DNA from: a virus
Reading direction: 5' to 3' (one strand)
Length of the DNA stretch: 28,891 bases
Virus record (IMG/VR): IMGVR_UViG_3300028176_000001
Span: 1-28,891 of that record
Shown: positions 8,554 to 16,021 of the stretch, one piece after another
How positions within the stretch are numbered: position 1 is the stretch's first letter
Layout: each line of letters opens with the position of its first letter
Program-made: the position numbers and the translations under genes
Notes under the pieces: model-generated
What the model was told of the DNA's origin: nothing
The model's database searches: none
The model's input: the letters and a program-made list of their open reading frames with translations, nothing else

Positions 8554-8824
8554 AGGTGCAATCTATATTTTTAATAGTTTCGTCTGTAACATTCCTGCAA
8601 AATGTCCATTCGTTAGGACAAACCTCTATCTCACACATAAACGGAAACTGGTTTCTCAATGGTAGTTCGTACTTAACGTATTGTGGGTTCTCGTATGTCT
8701 TGCTGTGCCAATATGGTACATAGAATCCTAGAAAAATTGCAAATATCAATACTGCAACTATTACCAAAAACTCCGCTGTTTTTAAATTGTCAATGAAGTC
8801 GTCTACTTTGTCTTGTATGCTCAT
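8534..8824 (-). CDS. Small single-pass membrane protein with cysteines
   Basis: 96 residues from the ATG at 8824; an in-frame TTG at 8833 would add three residues. A charged helix (DKVDDFIDNLK) precedes a transmembrane segment at about residues 20-41 (FLVIVAVLIFAIFLGFYV), then a ~55-residue tail with four cysteines (CEIEVC, CRNV, IDC) that may form disulfides outside the cytoplasm. The start codon lies 13 bases after a predicted RNA pseudoknot (8837-8892). Position between small head genes and the connector module gives no clear role. Confidence 0.6.
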   Translation of the reverse strand: MSIQDKVDDFIDNLKTAEFLVIVAVLIFAIFLGFYVPYWHSKTYENPQYVKYELPLRNQFPFMCEIEVCPNEWTFCRNVTDETIKNIDCTYGGTKL

Positions 8825-8836
8825 ATTATTCAATCC

Positions 8837-8892
8837 GTGTAGTAGTCCCCAAACTCGGAAGTAAAAGGGACTACGACACGAACTCCGAGTTT
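8837..8892 (-). promoter_or_regulatory. H-type RNA pseudoknot upstream of the 8534-8824 gene
   Basis: Arms at 8837-8849 and 8867-8879 pair over 13 positions with one mismatch. The loop of that stem holds 8851-8858 (AAACTCGG on the plus strand), which pairs perfectly over 8 bp with 8885-8892. In minus-strand RNA the short stem comes first and one unpaired base separates the strands at 8850. The structure fills the intergenic gap and ends just before the start codon, so translational control is plausible. A weak promoter-like pair (TGGACA, 15-base spacer, TAAAAT; 8897-8923) lies upstream. Confidence 0.6.
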
Positions 8893-8899
8893 AATTATT

Positions 8900-9130
8900 T
8901 TAAGATAAGGTCAATGATGTCCATTCTGCTGGTTCTGATGAACCAAACCAAATTGTTGGTGTTCCTGTTGAATTACCAATATACATTGATCCTGTGCCTA
9001 CGTCAGTACCAGGAGTTCCTACTTCTATAAGAATTGAAGCATTGTCTGTGGAAGTACCACTCATAATTACTACATCTCCTGGAAGTCGCAACCTTGATAC
9101 TGATGGGTCTAACCCATTGCTAATTGCCAT
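8900..9130 (-). CDS. Small beta-rich virion protein
   Basis: 76 residues, rich in Gly, Ser, Thr and Ile, with a likely beta-sandwich pattern and the phrase GSMYIGNSTGTPTIWFGS typical of short phage head or fibre-like structural proteins. No signal peptide or charged helix. It lies one base from the preceding gene. Start context is AATATGGCA without a Shine-Dalgarno. A decoration or head-joining protein is possible; I do not recognise the family. Confidence 0.55.
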   Translation of the reverse strand: MAISNGLDPSVSRLRLPGDVVIMSGTSTDNASILIEVGTPGTDVGTGSMYIGNSTGTPTIWFGSSEPAEWTSLTLS

Positions 9131-9131
9131 A

Positions 9132-9314
9132 TTATAGTGAATTTAGTTTTTTATTAAATCCAGCTTCTTTACGGGCAAACTTTTCAGGGTTTTGTTCCTT
9201 ATAGTCTTCCATAAATTTTCTGAATACCTTTCTAGCATCTGACTCCTCAACAGCGACTTCTGTCTTGGTTTCAGGTGCTACTGCCTTCACTGTTTTTGTT
9301 GTTTTTCTTGGCAT
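9132..9314 (-). CDS. Small Lys/Ala/Glu-rich protein after the capsid gene
   Basis: 60 residues, very basic start (MPRKTTKTVK), an Ala/Glu/Val linker, then a charged helix (RKFMEDYKEQNPEKFARKE). Lys/Ala-rich short proteins of this kind are common beside capsid genes, but no function is established here. Its start codon lies 14 bases after the long stem at 9328-9395, and an AGAGG stretch within that stem's 3' strand is the only Shine-Dalgarno-like sequence. Confidence 0.5.
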   Translation of the reverse strand: MPRKTTKTVKAVAPETKTEVAVEESDARKVFRKFMEDYKEQNPEKFARKEAGFNKKLNSL

Positions 9315-9327
9315 AATTTTATATGAC

Positions 9328-9406
9328 CTCTATGGGTCTGTTACAGAGGCAGGAACTCGGCAGGAGATTCCCACCCCATTAGCAGACCCATAAAGAGTCC
9401 GCTAAT
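9328..9406 (-). promoter_or_regulatory. Long intergenic stem with possible pseudoknot after the capsid gene
   Basis: Arms 9328-9340 and 9383-9395 pair at 13 positions; in minus-strand RNA the single imperfect pair is G-U, while on the plus strand it would be a C-A mismatch, which favours a minus-strand RNA. Inside the 42-base loop is a smaller hairpin (GGAA and CTC paired with GAG and TTCC). Bases 9378-9382 can also pair with 9402-9406, making a pseudoknot. The 3' strand includes an AGAGG that may be the ribosome site of the 9132-9314 gene. There is no U-tract, so a simple terminator is unlikely. Confidence 0.5.
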
Positions 9407-9407
9407 A

Positions 9408-10274
9408 CTATGCTGTTACAGTGATATCAATAACCATTGCGGCCATTTGAGTCCATAGTTTGAACCCGAATGTTCCCCACACGACTATTTCTAATCCTGT
9501 TCTGCCCGATACTTTCTTCTCATCGTATTGTACACCTCTTGGAGCTGCATAAGTTGCTGCTCTCTTGATGCCGGCAACTCTGTGTCCACTGTTGGTTACA
9601 GAAGTTGTTCCAATAGTGTCATCGGCGAATGTGCCATCAATTACGACATAGATGTCAATTCCTGCTTGATTCTTAACAAATCCGTTGTTAAGTGCTGCAT
9701 CTGCGAATGAGAAGCCATTTGTCATCTGAGCTTCTACGATACCAGATAAGTCTCCTGCTTCTACAACCAAGAACATACCATCATAGATATTTGAGTAACC
9801 TGCCCATTTTGTAAGCAAGTTAGATAATATCTTGTTCCAGTTAGAAGCTGTTGTAAAGCCACCAGATAGTGTTGAGTATGTGCCTGAACCTGCTTCGCAA
9901 AGCAAGTTTACTATTGCATAGTCAATCTTTTGTGAAACTGAGTATGATAGTCTGTCTGACCTCTCGGCAAACATATTAAAGTTGGAGATAATTCTCTCAA
10001 AGTCGTAAATGTGTTCGCCATATTTTACTTCCATATCTACTGTTAGAGCATCATTCGTTGTTGTGAATGCTGTTACAGCGTATGTTCCCGTCAATCCTGT
10101 GATAGAAACTGATGGGGTAGAACCGTATGGGTTCTGAATCGTGTATGTATCTGACCTGTCAACCGCACAAATCTTTTCAGCAATAAGGGAGGCTTTTAAA
10201 ATCTCCTGCATATTGGCTGACATATACTTGTTTCTGGCTGTGAAGGTAGATAACGTATTCTTTGGATCTGCCAT
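9408..10274 (-). CDS. Major capsid protein (HK97-fold type)
   Basis: 288 residues. The order of elements fits a coat protein: a helical N-terminus with MQEILKASLIAEKI, a beta segment, an acidic run (ALTVDMEVKYGEHIYDFE, an E-loop/P-domain-like zone), a helix containing SYSVSQKIDYAIVNLL, a central A-domain-like region (DGMFLVVEAGDLSGIV), and a C-terminal beta strand ending IDITVTA. It directly follows an acidic scaffold-like gene, as expected in head modules. The start codon is 3 bases from a 14-position hairpin (10278-10317) and has no Shine-Dalgarno. The family is inferred from pattern and context, not an alignment. Confidence 0.75.
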   Translation of the reverse strand: MADPKNTLSTFTARNKYMSANMQEILKASLIAEKICAVDRSDTYTIQNPYGSTPSVSITGLTGTYAVTAFTTTNDALTVDMEVKYGEHIYDFERIISNFNMFAERSDRLSYSVSQKIDYAIVNLLCEAGSGTYSTLSGGFTTASNWNKILSNLLTKWAGYSNIYDGMFLVVEAGDLSGIVEAQMTNGFSFADAALNNGFVKNQAGIDIYVVIDGTFADDTIGTTSVTNSGHRVAGIKRAATYAAPRGVQYDEKKVSGRTGLEIVVWGTFGFKLWTQMAAMVIDITVTA

Positions 10275-10277
10275 ATT

Positions 10278-10317
10278 TGTTAGTTTTAATTAGTATCCCT
10301 GCCAATTATAACTAACA
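10278..10317 (-). promoter_or_regulatory. Hairpin abutting the capsid start codon
   Basis: 10278-10291 and 10304-10317 pair at 13 of 14 positions around a 12-base loop (10292-10303). On the minus strand the 3' arm ends 3 bases before the ATG of the major capsid gene. The loop (GGCAGGGAT) nearly repeats a sequence just upstream (GGGCAGGAT). The stem is AT-rich. It could tune initiation or protect a processed 5' end. Confidence 0.5.
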
Positions 10318-10331
10318 TCCTGCCCTGTTAA

Positions 10332-10940
10332 TTATCGTTGCTGTGATGCTCTCTCGGCTTTCCTTGCTTCTATTCTAGCTCTGGCGACTTCTGCCATACC
10401 TTTATCGGTAGTTGGCAAATCACCCTCTTTGGCTTTTTCAAGCAATTCGTCTCCGTTTGGCTTTACTGTGCCACGCCTTCCACCGCTTGTAGCGGCTGCT
10501 TCGGCTGTCCTGCGTATTTCCTCTTTGGTTCTAAGTATAGCTTTTACTTCTTCCATTTTTAGTGCGGTAGTTATATCAATCCCGTGTGAACGGGCGTATA
10601 ATCTTACCTCATTAGTGTCCTCCTCTGGGACATTTGCTTTTAATAATGAGTGAAGTTCTGTTAAGGTTATATCTGAATCCTTAACTGGCCTTACTTCTTG
10701 AACCTTTGGCTCTGGTTTTACCCATTTGCCTGTGGCTGGGTCTCGTTTGAAACCCTTTGCCTTACGCAGTTGCTCATAAAGCTCCTGATTCTGTTTCCTA
10801 AGAGCTTCTACATCTTCTTCCGGTGCATCTTGTGGTTCAACCTCTATGGGGTCGGCCGGCAATCCAACCTCATTTGGTTCAGCTTCGGTGCTGATGTCCT
10901 CTTGGTTTGTGGAGTCCAAGTCCTCAAATTGTTCATCCAT
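10332..10940 (-). CDS. Capsid scaffolding protein
   Basis: 202 residues. The N-terminal ~55 residues are extremely acidic (many Glu/Asp/Pro), followed by a heptad-like coiled coil (EDVEALRKQNQELYEQLRK), a linker with the phrase FKRDPATGKWVKPEPK, and a basic helical C-terminus (RARIEARKAERASQQR). This acidic, coiled, basic-tail layout just upstream of the coat gene is the standard profile of phage scaffolds, whose C-terminal basic helix contacts the coat. There is no protease motif. An imperfect hairpin lies between its ATG and the upstream gene (about 10943-10980). Confidence 0.7.
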   Translation of the reverse strand: MDEQFEDLDSTNQEDISTEAEPNEVGLPADPIEVEPQDAPEEDVEALRKQNQELYEQLRKAKGFKRDPATGKWVKPEPKVQEVRPVKDSDITLTELHSLLKANVPEEDTNEVRLYARSHGIDITTALKMEEVKAILRTKEEIRRTAEAAATSGGRRGTVKPNGDELLEKAKEGDLPTTDKGMAEVARARIEARKAERASQQR

Positions 10941-11006
10941 AATTTTTGATGAGAGTAGGGATAATCTCTCAAAGTCCTTTTGGTGAGACGGTTACTCAAT
11001 TTAATT

Positions 11007-11657
11007 TTATTTGCTACTATTTTTTCTCTTCATATCATCCATCTCGTCTTGTGTTAACTCTCTCTCATTGGCTTTTAAGTCTAATAAGAGTAATTGTTGT
11101 TCTACTTGCTCTAACACTTGGTTTCTAGCGAATATATTTAAGTATATCACAAGGTCTGGTTTTAGCATTTTAACTGAGGAGGTGCTATTATCATTATCCT
11201 CAGTTAAGATAGACAACTCTTTAAACTTAAGCTTTGGTTCTACTAGGTGTCCAGAACATTTTTCTGGTGTTGATGTGAATTTACCACTCTCTAATATCTC
11301 TAACTGTTGATTCATATAAGCTCTAAACATCTCCATAGCCTTTATGTGTGAGACTGCACTCTCTGGCATTAACTGGTTAATCGGTATAACTGTGAACTGG
11401 TCTACCTGCTTAGTCAGTGCTGAAAATGGTAAATCTGCTTCTATTTCTGGCAATAATCTGCGTCTTAGAACCTTCAACAAGGGTTTATTCTTACGGTTAA
11501 TCTCTAGGTTAGATAGGTCTACTGCGTTTAGTGGTAATTGATAAAAGAACTTCCTCAATGATTTTAATAGTTCTTCATTATCTCTAAACGTATTCTTAAT
11601 CAACTCATCTTCCTCTTTGGTAAACCTATTTAGTCTTTTTTCTTTTTCTTCTGCCAT
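11007..11657 (-). CDS. Unrecognised helical protein between portal and scaffold
   Basis: 216 residues, charged and mostly helical, with a very polar Lys/Glu-rich N-terminus (MAEEKEKRLNRFTKEEDEL), two Leu-rich amphipathic helices around residues 30-75, and a final Gln/Leu-rich helix (EQVEQQLLLLDLKANERE). No transmembrane segment or enzyme motif. It starts 4 bases after the portal gene ends, in the AATATGGC context. A head-assembly role is suggested only by its place between portal and scaffold. Confidence 0.6.
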   Translation of the reverse strand: MAEEKEKRLNRFTKEEDELIKNTFRDNEELLKSLRKFFYQLPLNAVDLSNLEINRKNKPLLKVLRRRLLPEIEADLPFSALTKQVDQFTVIPINQLMPESAVSHIKAMEMFRAYMNQQLEILESGKFTSTPEKCSGHLVEPKLKFKELSILTEDNDNSTSSVKMLKPDLVIYLNIFARNQVLEQVEQQLLLLDLKANERELTQDEMDDMKRKNSSK

Positions 11658-11661
11658 ATTA

Positions 11662-13485
11662 TTATGGGGCAGTTTCTTGACTGCCGATACTTACTGGTGC
11701 AACTGCCGACCCTTGTTGTCCTGCCATTTGAGGAACAGTTGCTTGCGCTGTTTGCGCTTCTTGTATCTCCATTGGGCTTACTCTACCTGTTTCTGTCAAA
11801 ATCTTATTGAATACCAATCTTACATTCGGATCTTGCAATATCATTGGGTTTGTGGCCAATACTGTGAATACTGAGTTTAATGTGTCAAAGGTAGCCTGTT
11901 TGTCTGTGTTCTCGTTTGTTATCTCATATCTGGCTTCACCCTCAAAATCCTTTAAATACTCCTTCCAAGTCTTAGTTTCAATGTCTGATGGTTTAAAGTA
12001 CCTCTGCTCTCCGTCTAAACCTTGTTTCACTTGTTGTTGTTCTAACCCCATATCTGGAATTTCGTCTGTCTCTCCCAGTGCTAGCTTAACTGCCTTTCTG
12101 TTGTAGCTCTCTATGGCTTTGTTGGCGACAAACCTCTTGTCTATCTTGCTTATGCCATAAGCGTCCAAGGTAGCTGAAATCTCCTCTGTGGTGTCCATCT
12201 TAGTCATTAAGTATGGTGTAATCCAATTCCTCATCATTTGCTCTAGGGCTAGTCCTTTGTTCTCTACCATCATATCAAAGTTAGAATGAGCTTCTTGTTG
12301 TATAATAGCCGCCTGCCTGAAAGCTGTGCCTGATGGCATATTATTGCCACCCATAATATCTGGCGTTGAGGCTTGCTCTTGAGCTATGTCCTTCCACATC
12401 TGCCCGAAGTTCTGTAATGCTGTAATATCGTTAGCTTGGCTATTGATATGGGTGATTGGCTTATTCTCTGCTGTAATCAATATCTGACCCTGTTCTATCT
12501 TCTTCAATACGTTCTGGTTAACAAAACTAGGGTCTGCTGTTTGGAATATAATCTTGCTTGAAAGGTCTAGCTGGTCTTTGATGGCCTTAATGGTGTGGTT
12601 ATTCATCCACTGGGCTTCTGAGGCTGTCTGTACTGCACCTAAGGACAATGTCTTACCTTCCTCTTTAATTAAGTGGGTAATCATATATGGGTTCTCCTCT
12701 CTACCTGATACTAAGGTAAAGTCCTCATACTCACCTTTCTTATCTCCTGAAATGTAAGAAACAGCGTGCATTTGTTGCACATATGTCTTTTCATCCCTCT
12801 CGTTCCCTGTTAAGTAAGATAATGGTAATTCTCCGTGTACCTCGTAAACTCTTACATAGTTATCGTTGTTGTCTTTGGTTTGCTTGCCAGTGGTCTGTCT
12901 TGACCTTACAGCGTCTATTAGAGATTCTACTTGGTCTTGATCGTAAGCCTTGTTCTTTCTTAGTTGCGCAGGGGTTAGCTCTAATACCTCAATAACAGGG
13001 TTATCGTCAAAGCTAACTGCGTCAACTATAAGTCTGTTCCAACTAACAACTGAAGGTATTAGTCTGCCTTTTTGTTTGACAAACTTAACTACTGCTGAGC
13101 CATAGCCTGCTAACATCAAACCCCAATCATTCAAGAACTGTCCGAAGTTCTCTTTATCCATCCACTTTTGTAGATGTATTGTGGCTATGTAGTTAGCCAT
13201 CTCGTCTTTGGACTTGTCTGACTTAAAGCGTATATGCTTTCTGTCTAAGTCAGTGGCTCTGTTCCAGATATTCCTTATAGCTATAACTATGTTGAAAAAC
13301 GGCTTTTCTCTACCCAATGAGTCTTCGTTCCCTGTAAGATGCTTAGAGTTTAAGTAAGCGTCTATGGTATTTAAAATCTCATACAAAGAGTAGCTTACAT
13401 ACTCTGATATGGTTGTAGTGCCATTGATAAAGTCGTTCTCAAGGTTTCTGACCAATCCTCCGACTGACTCTTGTGTCTTTTGCAT
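11662..13485 (-). CDS. Portal protein
   Basis: 607 residues, within the usual size range for portals of short-tailed phages. The region at about 95-165 (NIWNRATDLDRKHIRF, then GLMLAGYGSAVVKFV and SWNRLIVDAVSFDD) has the wing/clip pattern of portals, and helices around 330-450 (ANDITALQNFGQMWKDIA, then GTAFRQAAIIQQEAHSNF) match the portal stem region. The C-terminus is Gln/Pro/Ala-rich. It forms the dodecameric DNA gate in the head and docks the terminase. Upstream is the terminase pair with four small genes between, downstream are scaffold and coat. The octamer TCGGCAGT occurs immediately before its start and twice in its 3' end. Confidence 0.85.
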   Translation of the reverse strand: MQKTQESVGGLVRNLENDFINGTTTISEYVSYSLYEILNTIDAYLNSKHLTGNEDSLGREKPFFNIVIAIRNIWNRATDLDRKHIRFKSDKSKDEMANYIATIHLQKWMDKENFGQFLNDWGLMLAGYGSAVVKFVKQKGRLIPSVVSWNRLIVDAVSFDDNPVIEVLELTPAQLRKNKAYDQDQVESLIDAVRSRQTTGKQTKDNNDNYVRVYEVHGELPLSYLTGNERDEKTYVQQMHAVSYISGDKKGEYEDFTLVSGREENPYMITHLIKEEGKTLSLGAVQTASEAQWMNNHTIKAIKDQLDLSSKIIFQTADPSFVNQNVLKKIEQGQILITAENKPITHINSQANDITALQNFGQMWKDIAQEQASTPDIMGGNNMPSGTAFRQAAIIQQEAHSNFDMMVENKGLALEQMMRNWITPYLMTKMDTTEEISATLDAYGISKIDKRFVANKAIESYNRKAVKLALGETDEIPDMGLEQQQVKQGLDGEQRYFKPSDIETKTWKEYLKDFEGEARYEITNENTDKQATFDTLNSVFTVLATNPMILQDPNVRLVFNKILTETGRVSPMEIQEAQTAQATVPQMAGQQGSAVAPVSIGSQETAP

Positions 13486-13491
13486 TTATTT

Positions 13492-13499
13492 ACTGCCGA
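13492..13499 (-). repeat. TCGGCAGT octamer, before the portal start
   Basis: On the minus strand TCGGCAGT lies between the stop of the 13501-13782 gene and the portal ATG at 13485, 6 bases upstream of the ATG. This copy is intergenic, so coding constraint does not explain it. A fourth copy at 13790-13797 is in the same position relative to the next gene. Confidence 0.55.
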
Positions 13500-13500
13500 A

Positions 13501-13782
13501 TTATGCCGCTTCTAATGTGAAAAAAGTAACGTCTATTGTACCTGAACACCAGCAATAAATGCCCGGTGTAGCGTGTAAGTTGCCTAAGTTGTGATACCCA
13601 ATCGCCGGAGTTATTACTCCTGCTATTGCCTTGCCGTCTCCTGAATCTGCATAAGACGAACCATCGCCTTGCAACAACTTAACTGTGCCTGATGATGTTG
13701 AGTTAACATACATTCCGGCCAATACCCCTTCTCCACCGAGAATTGCTCCAGATGAAGTAAGATTTACGAATTTAGTATTCAT
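13501..13782 (-). CDS. Small beta-rich structural protein upstream of portal
   Basis: 93 residues, Gly/Ser/Thr/Val-rich with the pattern SSGTVKLLQGDG...GVITPA...ATPGIYCWCSGTIDVTFF. This strand-turn arrangement is common in short phage structural or decoration-type proteins. No helix or signal peptide. It starts 7 bases after a TCGGCAGT octamer, and another copy follows its stop. Its place before rather than after the portal is less usual for a decoration protein. Confidence 0.55.
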   Translation of the reverse strand: MNTKFVNLTSSGAILGGEGVLAGMYVNSTSSGTVKLLQGDGSSYADSGDGKAIAGVITPAIGYHNLGNLHATPGIYCWCSGTIDVTFFTLEAA

Positions 13783-13789
13783 TGTCTAT

Positions 13790-13797
13790 ACTGCCGA
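13790..13797 (-). repeat. TCGGCAGT octamer, before the 13501-13782 gene
   Basis: This intergenic copy on the minus strand lies 7 bases upstream of the ATG at 13782, in the 16-base gap after the 13799-14080 gene. Spacing to the start codon closely matches the copies before the genes at 13485 and 7529. Confidence 0.55.
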
Positions 13798-13798
13798 G

Positions 13799-14080
13799 TT
13801 AATTAAAATATGCTAATAATAATTCCTCTTTGTTTATATTGTTTAATGCCTGCCACTTTTCATTGCCTGTCTCCCTTGTTTCTGGGTTGCAACGCTTCTT
13901 ATGTCTCCAAAACACCTTACTATTGCAACAACTGTGGTTCTTCCCTGTCCAAGTAGTATCATATCTAGCGCCTGATAATCCTTGTAATAATGCTTTGCGA
14001 TACTCGTTTGGTTTGCCTGATTTTAGATATAGGTAGTTGTTTGACCTTAACCCCTCTACCAACTGCTGCCGAATATACAT
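13799..14080 (-). CDS. Small basic Cys/His-containing protein, unknown
   Basis: 93 residues, basic, with a cluster NHSCCNSKVFWRHKKRCNP (about residues 49-66) containing three Cys and two His that might bind zinc, followed by a Asn/Glu-rich helix ending LLLAYFN. No HNH signature is complete. Its start region overlaps the end of a 33-residue membrane peptide gene by 25 bases, so an internal TTG or later start cannot be excluded. It precedes the portal group. Function unknown. Confidence 0.5.
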   Translation of the reverse strand: MYIRQQLVEGLRSNNYLYLKSGKPNEYRKALLQGLSGARYDTTWTGKNHSCCNSKVFWRHKKRCNPETRETGNEKWQALNNINKEELLLAYFN

Positions 14081-14157
14081 AATAATAAAATCACTAATAT
14101 AATAAATGGTGATACTGACAATAATCTTATTAAATAATCTTTAACGATTGGATTCAT
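14056..14157 (-). CDS. Single-helix membrane microprotein, 33 residues
   Basis: ATG at 14157, TAG at 14058-14056. A short charged N-terminus (MNPIVKDYLIR) is followed by ~20 hydrophobic residues (VSPFIILVILLLCIFG). It begins inside the last codons of the 14141-14500 gene in another frame and overlaps the start of the 13799-14080 gene. The compact overlap and clear transmembrane pattern favour a real gene. Function unknown. Confidence 0.45.
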   Translation of the reverse strand: MNPIVKDYLIRLLSVSPFIILVILLLCIFGSSW

Positions 14158-14500
14158 TTAAGTCTTTTATTGTTTTTTCTAAATACTCTATAATGCTTTG
14201 CTTAGCTTCAATGGGTTTCTCTACATAGCCTGTTAATAAGGTTGGTAGTGTTGTGCTTCCCCACATAACTAAGTTGTGGAATATTGTCCAATCCCTCTCC
14301 TTGTCTGTTAGCTTGTTTAATGGGACAATTTCCTCTATCTCGTTATCTACAACCCTAAAATACCTTTTACTTCCCTTGTCGTTGTAGAAGAACGCAGCCC
14401 ACATCTTAACTAACGTATCGTCCTCGTATCTAATCTTGTAATCCTTAACTCCCTCTAAGGGTATGTTATATGTGTCTGCTACCTTTTGTTTAGTGCTCAT
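14141..14500 (-). CDS. Unrecognised small protein after terminase
   Basis: 119 residues, acidic/mixed, with several beta-type stretches (DYKIRYEDDTLVKMWAAFF, KRYFRVVDNEIEEIV) and a C-terminal helix (SIIEYLEKTIKDLNE). No domain recognised. Its ATG overlaps the terminase stop region by 4 bases, so it is translated with the terminase. Small DNA-packaging-associated proteins occupy this position in many phages, but nothing in the sequence proves that role. Confidence 0.6.
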   Translation of the reverse strand: MSTKQKVADTYNIPLEGVKDYKIRYEDDTLVKMWAAFFYNDKGSKRYFRVVDNEIEEIVPLNKLTDKERDWTIFHNLVMWGSTTLPTLLTGYVEKPIEAKQSIIEYLEKTIKDLNESNR

Positions 14501-15699
14501 CTGTTTGAGTCGTCTATGTCTTTGAATTGGTTAATCTCTGGTTGCTTTATATACATTGATACGACATATCTTAGTGCATCAAGGGCGTGGTCATTAGCTT
14601 TAATAGGTTTTTCCTTCTTGTTTACCTCGCCGTCTTTATCGTCATAGCTATACATCTCAAACTCTGCTATTAGATTAACGCATTGCTTGTTTATCATCAA
14701 TCTCCTGCTTATAAGCAACTCTTTAATCTTCTTGATCCCTGCTTCAACACTGTCTTTGCCCTTAATAACCTCTCTTATGTTTACATTCTTACGCTTTAAC
14801 TCCTCTACAGCCTGTGGTGATTCAGGGTCTGGGTATGCTTCGTCAAACCCCATACCTGCTACATATTCGGCTATCTGTATGTCTGTGCGTTCTTTCTTGT
14901 ACCATTCACCCTCAACCCAGAACTTGTCTCCATTAGTCCTTATGTCCAGCACTGCCGCTGGGTTAACAAACCCAAAGTCTATGCCTGCTATCTTCTTTAA
15001 CTCTATGTTGGGTAATTCTTCGTATAAGTGGCTCTCTCGGCTAAACTCCTTATAAACTAATCCTTGTGTCTTTTGGAAGCTGGCCATTACCTCTTGCTGA
15101 AACTCCTCTTGAGACATTGTAGCCTTCATTGTGTCTATCTCCTCTACTGGTAAGAAAGGGTTGTCATAGCTTGTAAAGTGAAAAGCCTTGTAGTCTTTGT
15201 CCTTTAGCTCTTGGTTGCATAAGTCGTAGAAGTGGTTAAACCCTTTTGGCGTTGATATAAACAGGGTTTCTCCCTTTGTGTCTATAAGCGTTGGTCTTAA
15301 TACCTCTTGCCAGTTAGACCAAAAGTTCTTCATTGAAGCTATCTCATCTAACACTAAGAAGTCAAAGTGCTGTCCTCTTGCTGTTTCTACTGATTCCCAC
15401 CCTCTAAGTTGTATTATACTCTCTCCTCCCTTCTGTGTCTGTGTTCGTATCTCTAACCTGCTTTCATTTGCTTGTATTGTGGCCGGTGCTAACTCTTTCT
15501 TTAATAACTCCCAGCATATATCTCGTGCTTGTTGGTATGTTGTGGCAAAGTATGCGATCCTGCTTGGCTTAGCTATTGCCTTACCTTTCATTTCCTCTAC
15601 TGCTAAGAATGTCTTGCCGAATCTTCTACCTGCTCTAACTACTCTGAATCGGTGTCTGTCCTTTGCTATCGTTGATTGTGCTGGTGTCGCTGATTCCAT
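14497..15699 (-). CDS. terL: Terminase large subunit
   Basis: 400 residues. The ATPase has a Walker A variant at residues ~22-30 (RAGRRFGKT), Walker B with catalytic Glu at ~115-119 (LVLDE) and the coupling motif ISTPKG at ~148-153. The nuclease domain begins near residue 237 with GIDFGFVNPAAV, whose Asp is the first metal ligand, and later has the acidic NDHALDALRYV motif near the C-terminus. It pumps DNA through the portal into the prohead and cuts it. Length is slightly short but both domains look complete. Its start lies 65 bases inside the small-terminase frame, a large overlap suggesting coupled translation. Sequence alone does not show whether packaging is headful or site-specific. Confidence 0.95.
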   Translation of the reverse strand: MESATPAQSTIAKDRHRFRVVRAGRRFGKTFLAVEEMKGKAIAKPSRIAYFATTYQQARDICWELLKKELAPATIQANESRLEIRTQTQKGGESIIQLRGWESVETARGQHFDFLVLDEIASMKNFWSNWQEVLRPTLIDTKGETLFISTPKGFNHFYDLCNQELKDKDYKAFHFTSYDNPFLPVEEIDTMKATMSQEEFQQEVMASFQKTQGLVYKEFSRESHLYEELPNIELKKIAGIDFGFVNPAAVLDIRTNGDKFWVEGEWYKKERTDIQIAEYVAGMGFDEAYPDPESPQAVEELKRKNVNIREVIKGKDSVEAGIKKIKELLISRRLMINKQCVNLIAEFEMYSYDDKDGEVNKKEKPIKANDHALDALRYVVSMYIKQPEINQFKDIDDSNR

Positions 15700-16009
15700 T
15701 TTTAGTTGCTATCTCGTTAATGACTTTAATTGATAATGGATTATCTGGGTCTGCTCCCATTGAGTTCTTAGTAGCGTGTAGCTTATCTAAATACTTCTGA
15801 ACTCTACTCTGTGCTATCTGTAATTTCTTTTCATCTAATGGGTTTATTTCTTCTTGCTCTTGTATCCTTTCAATTATCTCTAAGTCTTTATCTACTACTT
15901 TGCGCATTCTTTCTAACTGCATTCTGTCTAACTCATAAATGGCGGCCTTTGCTATTCCACCCATACTCGCCCACTCTTTATCTTTTGCTCCGTTTTGTCC
16001 AAAAGGCAT
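15635..16009 (-). CDS. terS: Terminase small subunit candidate
   Basis: 124 residues. An N-terminal region with a Gly-Gly-Ile-Ala-Lys pattern (WASMGGIAKAAIYELDRMQ) could form a DNA-binding helical hairpin, followed by a long charged coiled coil (RMRKVVDKDLEIIERIQEQE, then QIAQSRVQKYLDKLH) typical of small-terminase oligomerisation, and a polar C-terminal tail. It would recognise packaging DNA. Position immediately before and overlapping terL is the strongest evidence. The 65-base overlap means its Ser/Thr-rich tail is read in a second frame inside terL. Confidence 0.7.
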   Translation of the reverse strand: MPFGQNGAKDKEWASMGGIAKAAIYELDRMQLERMRKVVDKDLEIIERIQEQEEINPLDEKKLQIAQSRVQKYLDKLHATKNSMGADPDNPLSIKVINEIATKNGISDTSTINDSKGQTPIQSS

Positions 16010-16021
16010 ACTATTGACTAA

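Noticed and set aside
15278-15733. 151-residue plus-strand frame
   Set aside because: Antisense to the terminase large subunit, which has clear ATPase and nuclease motifs.
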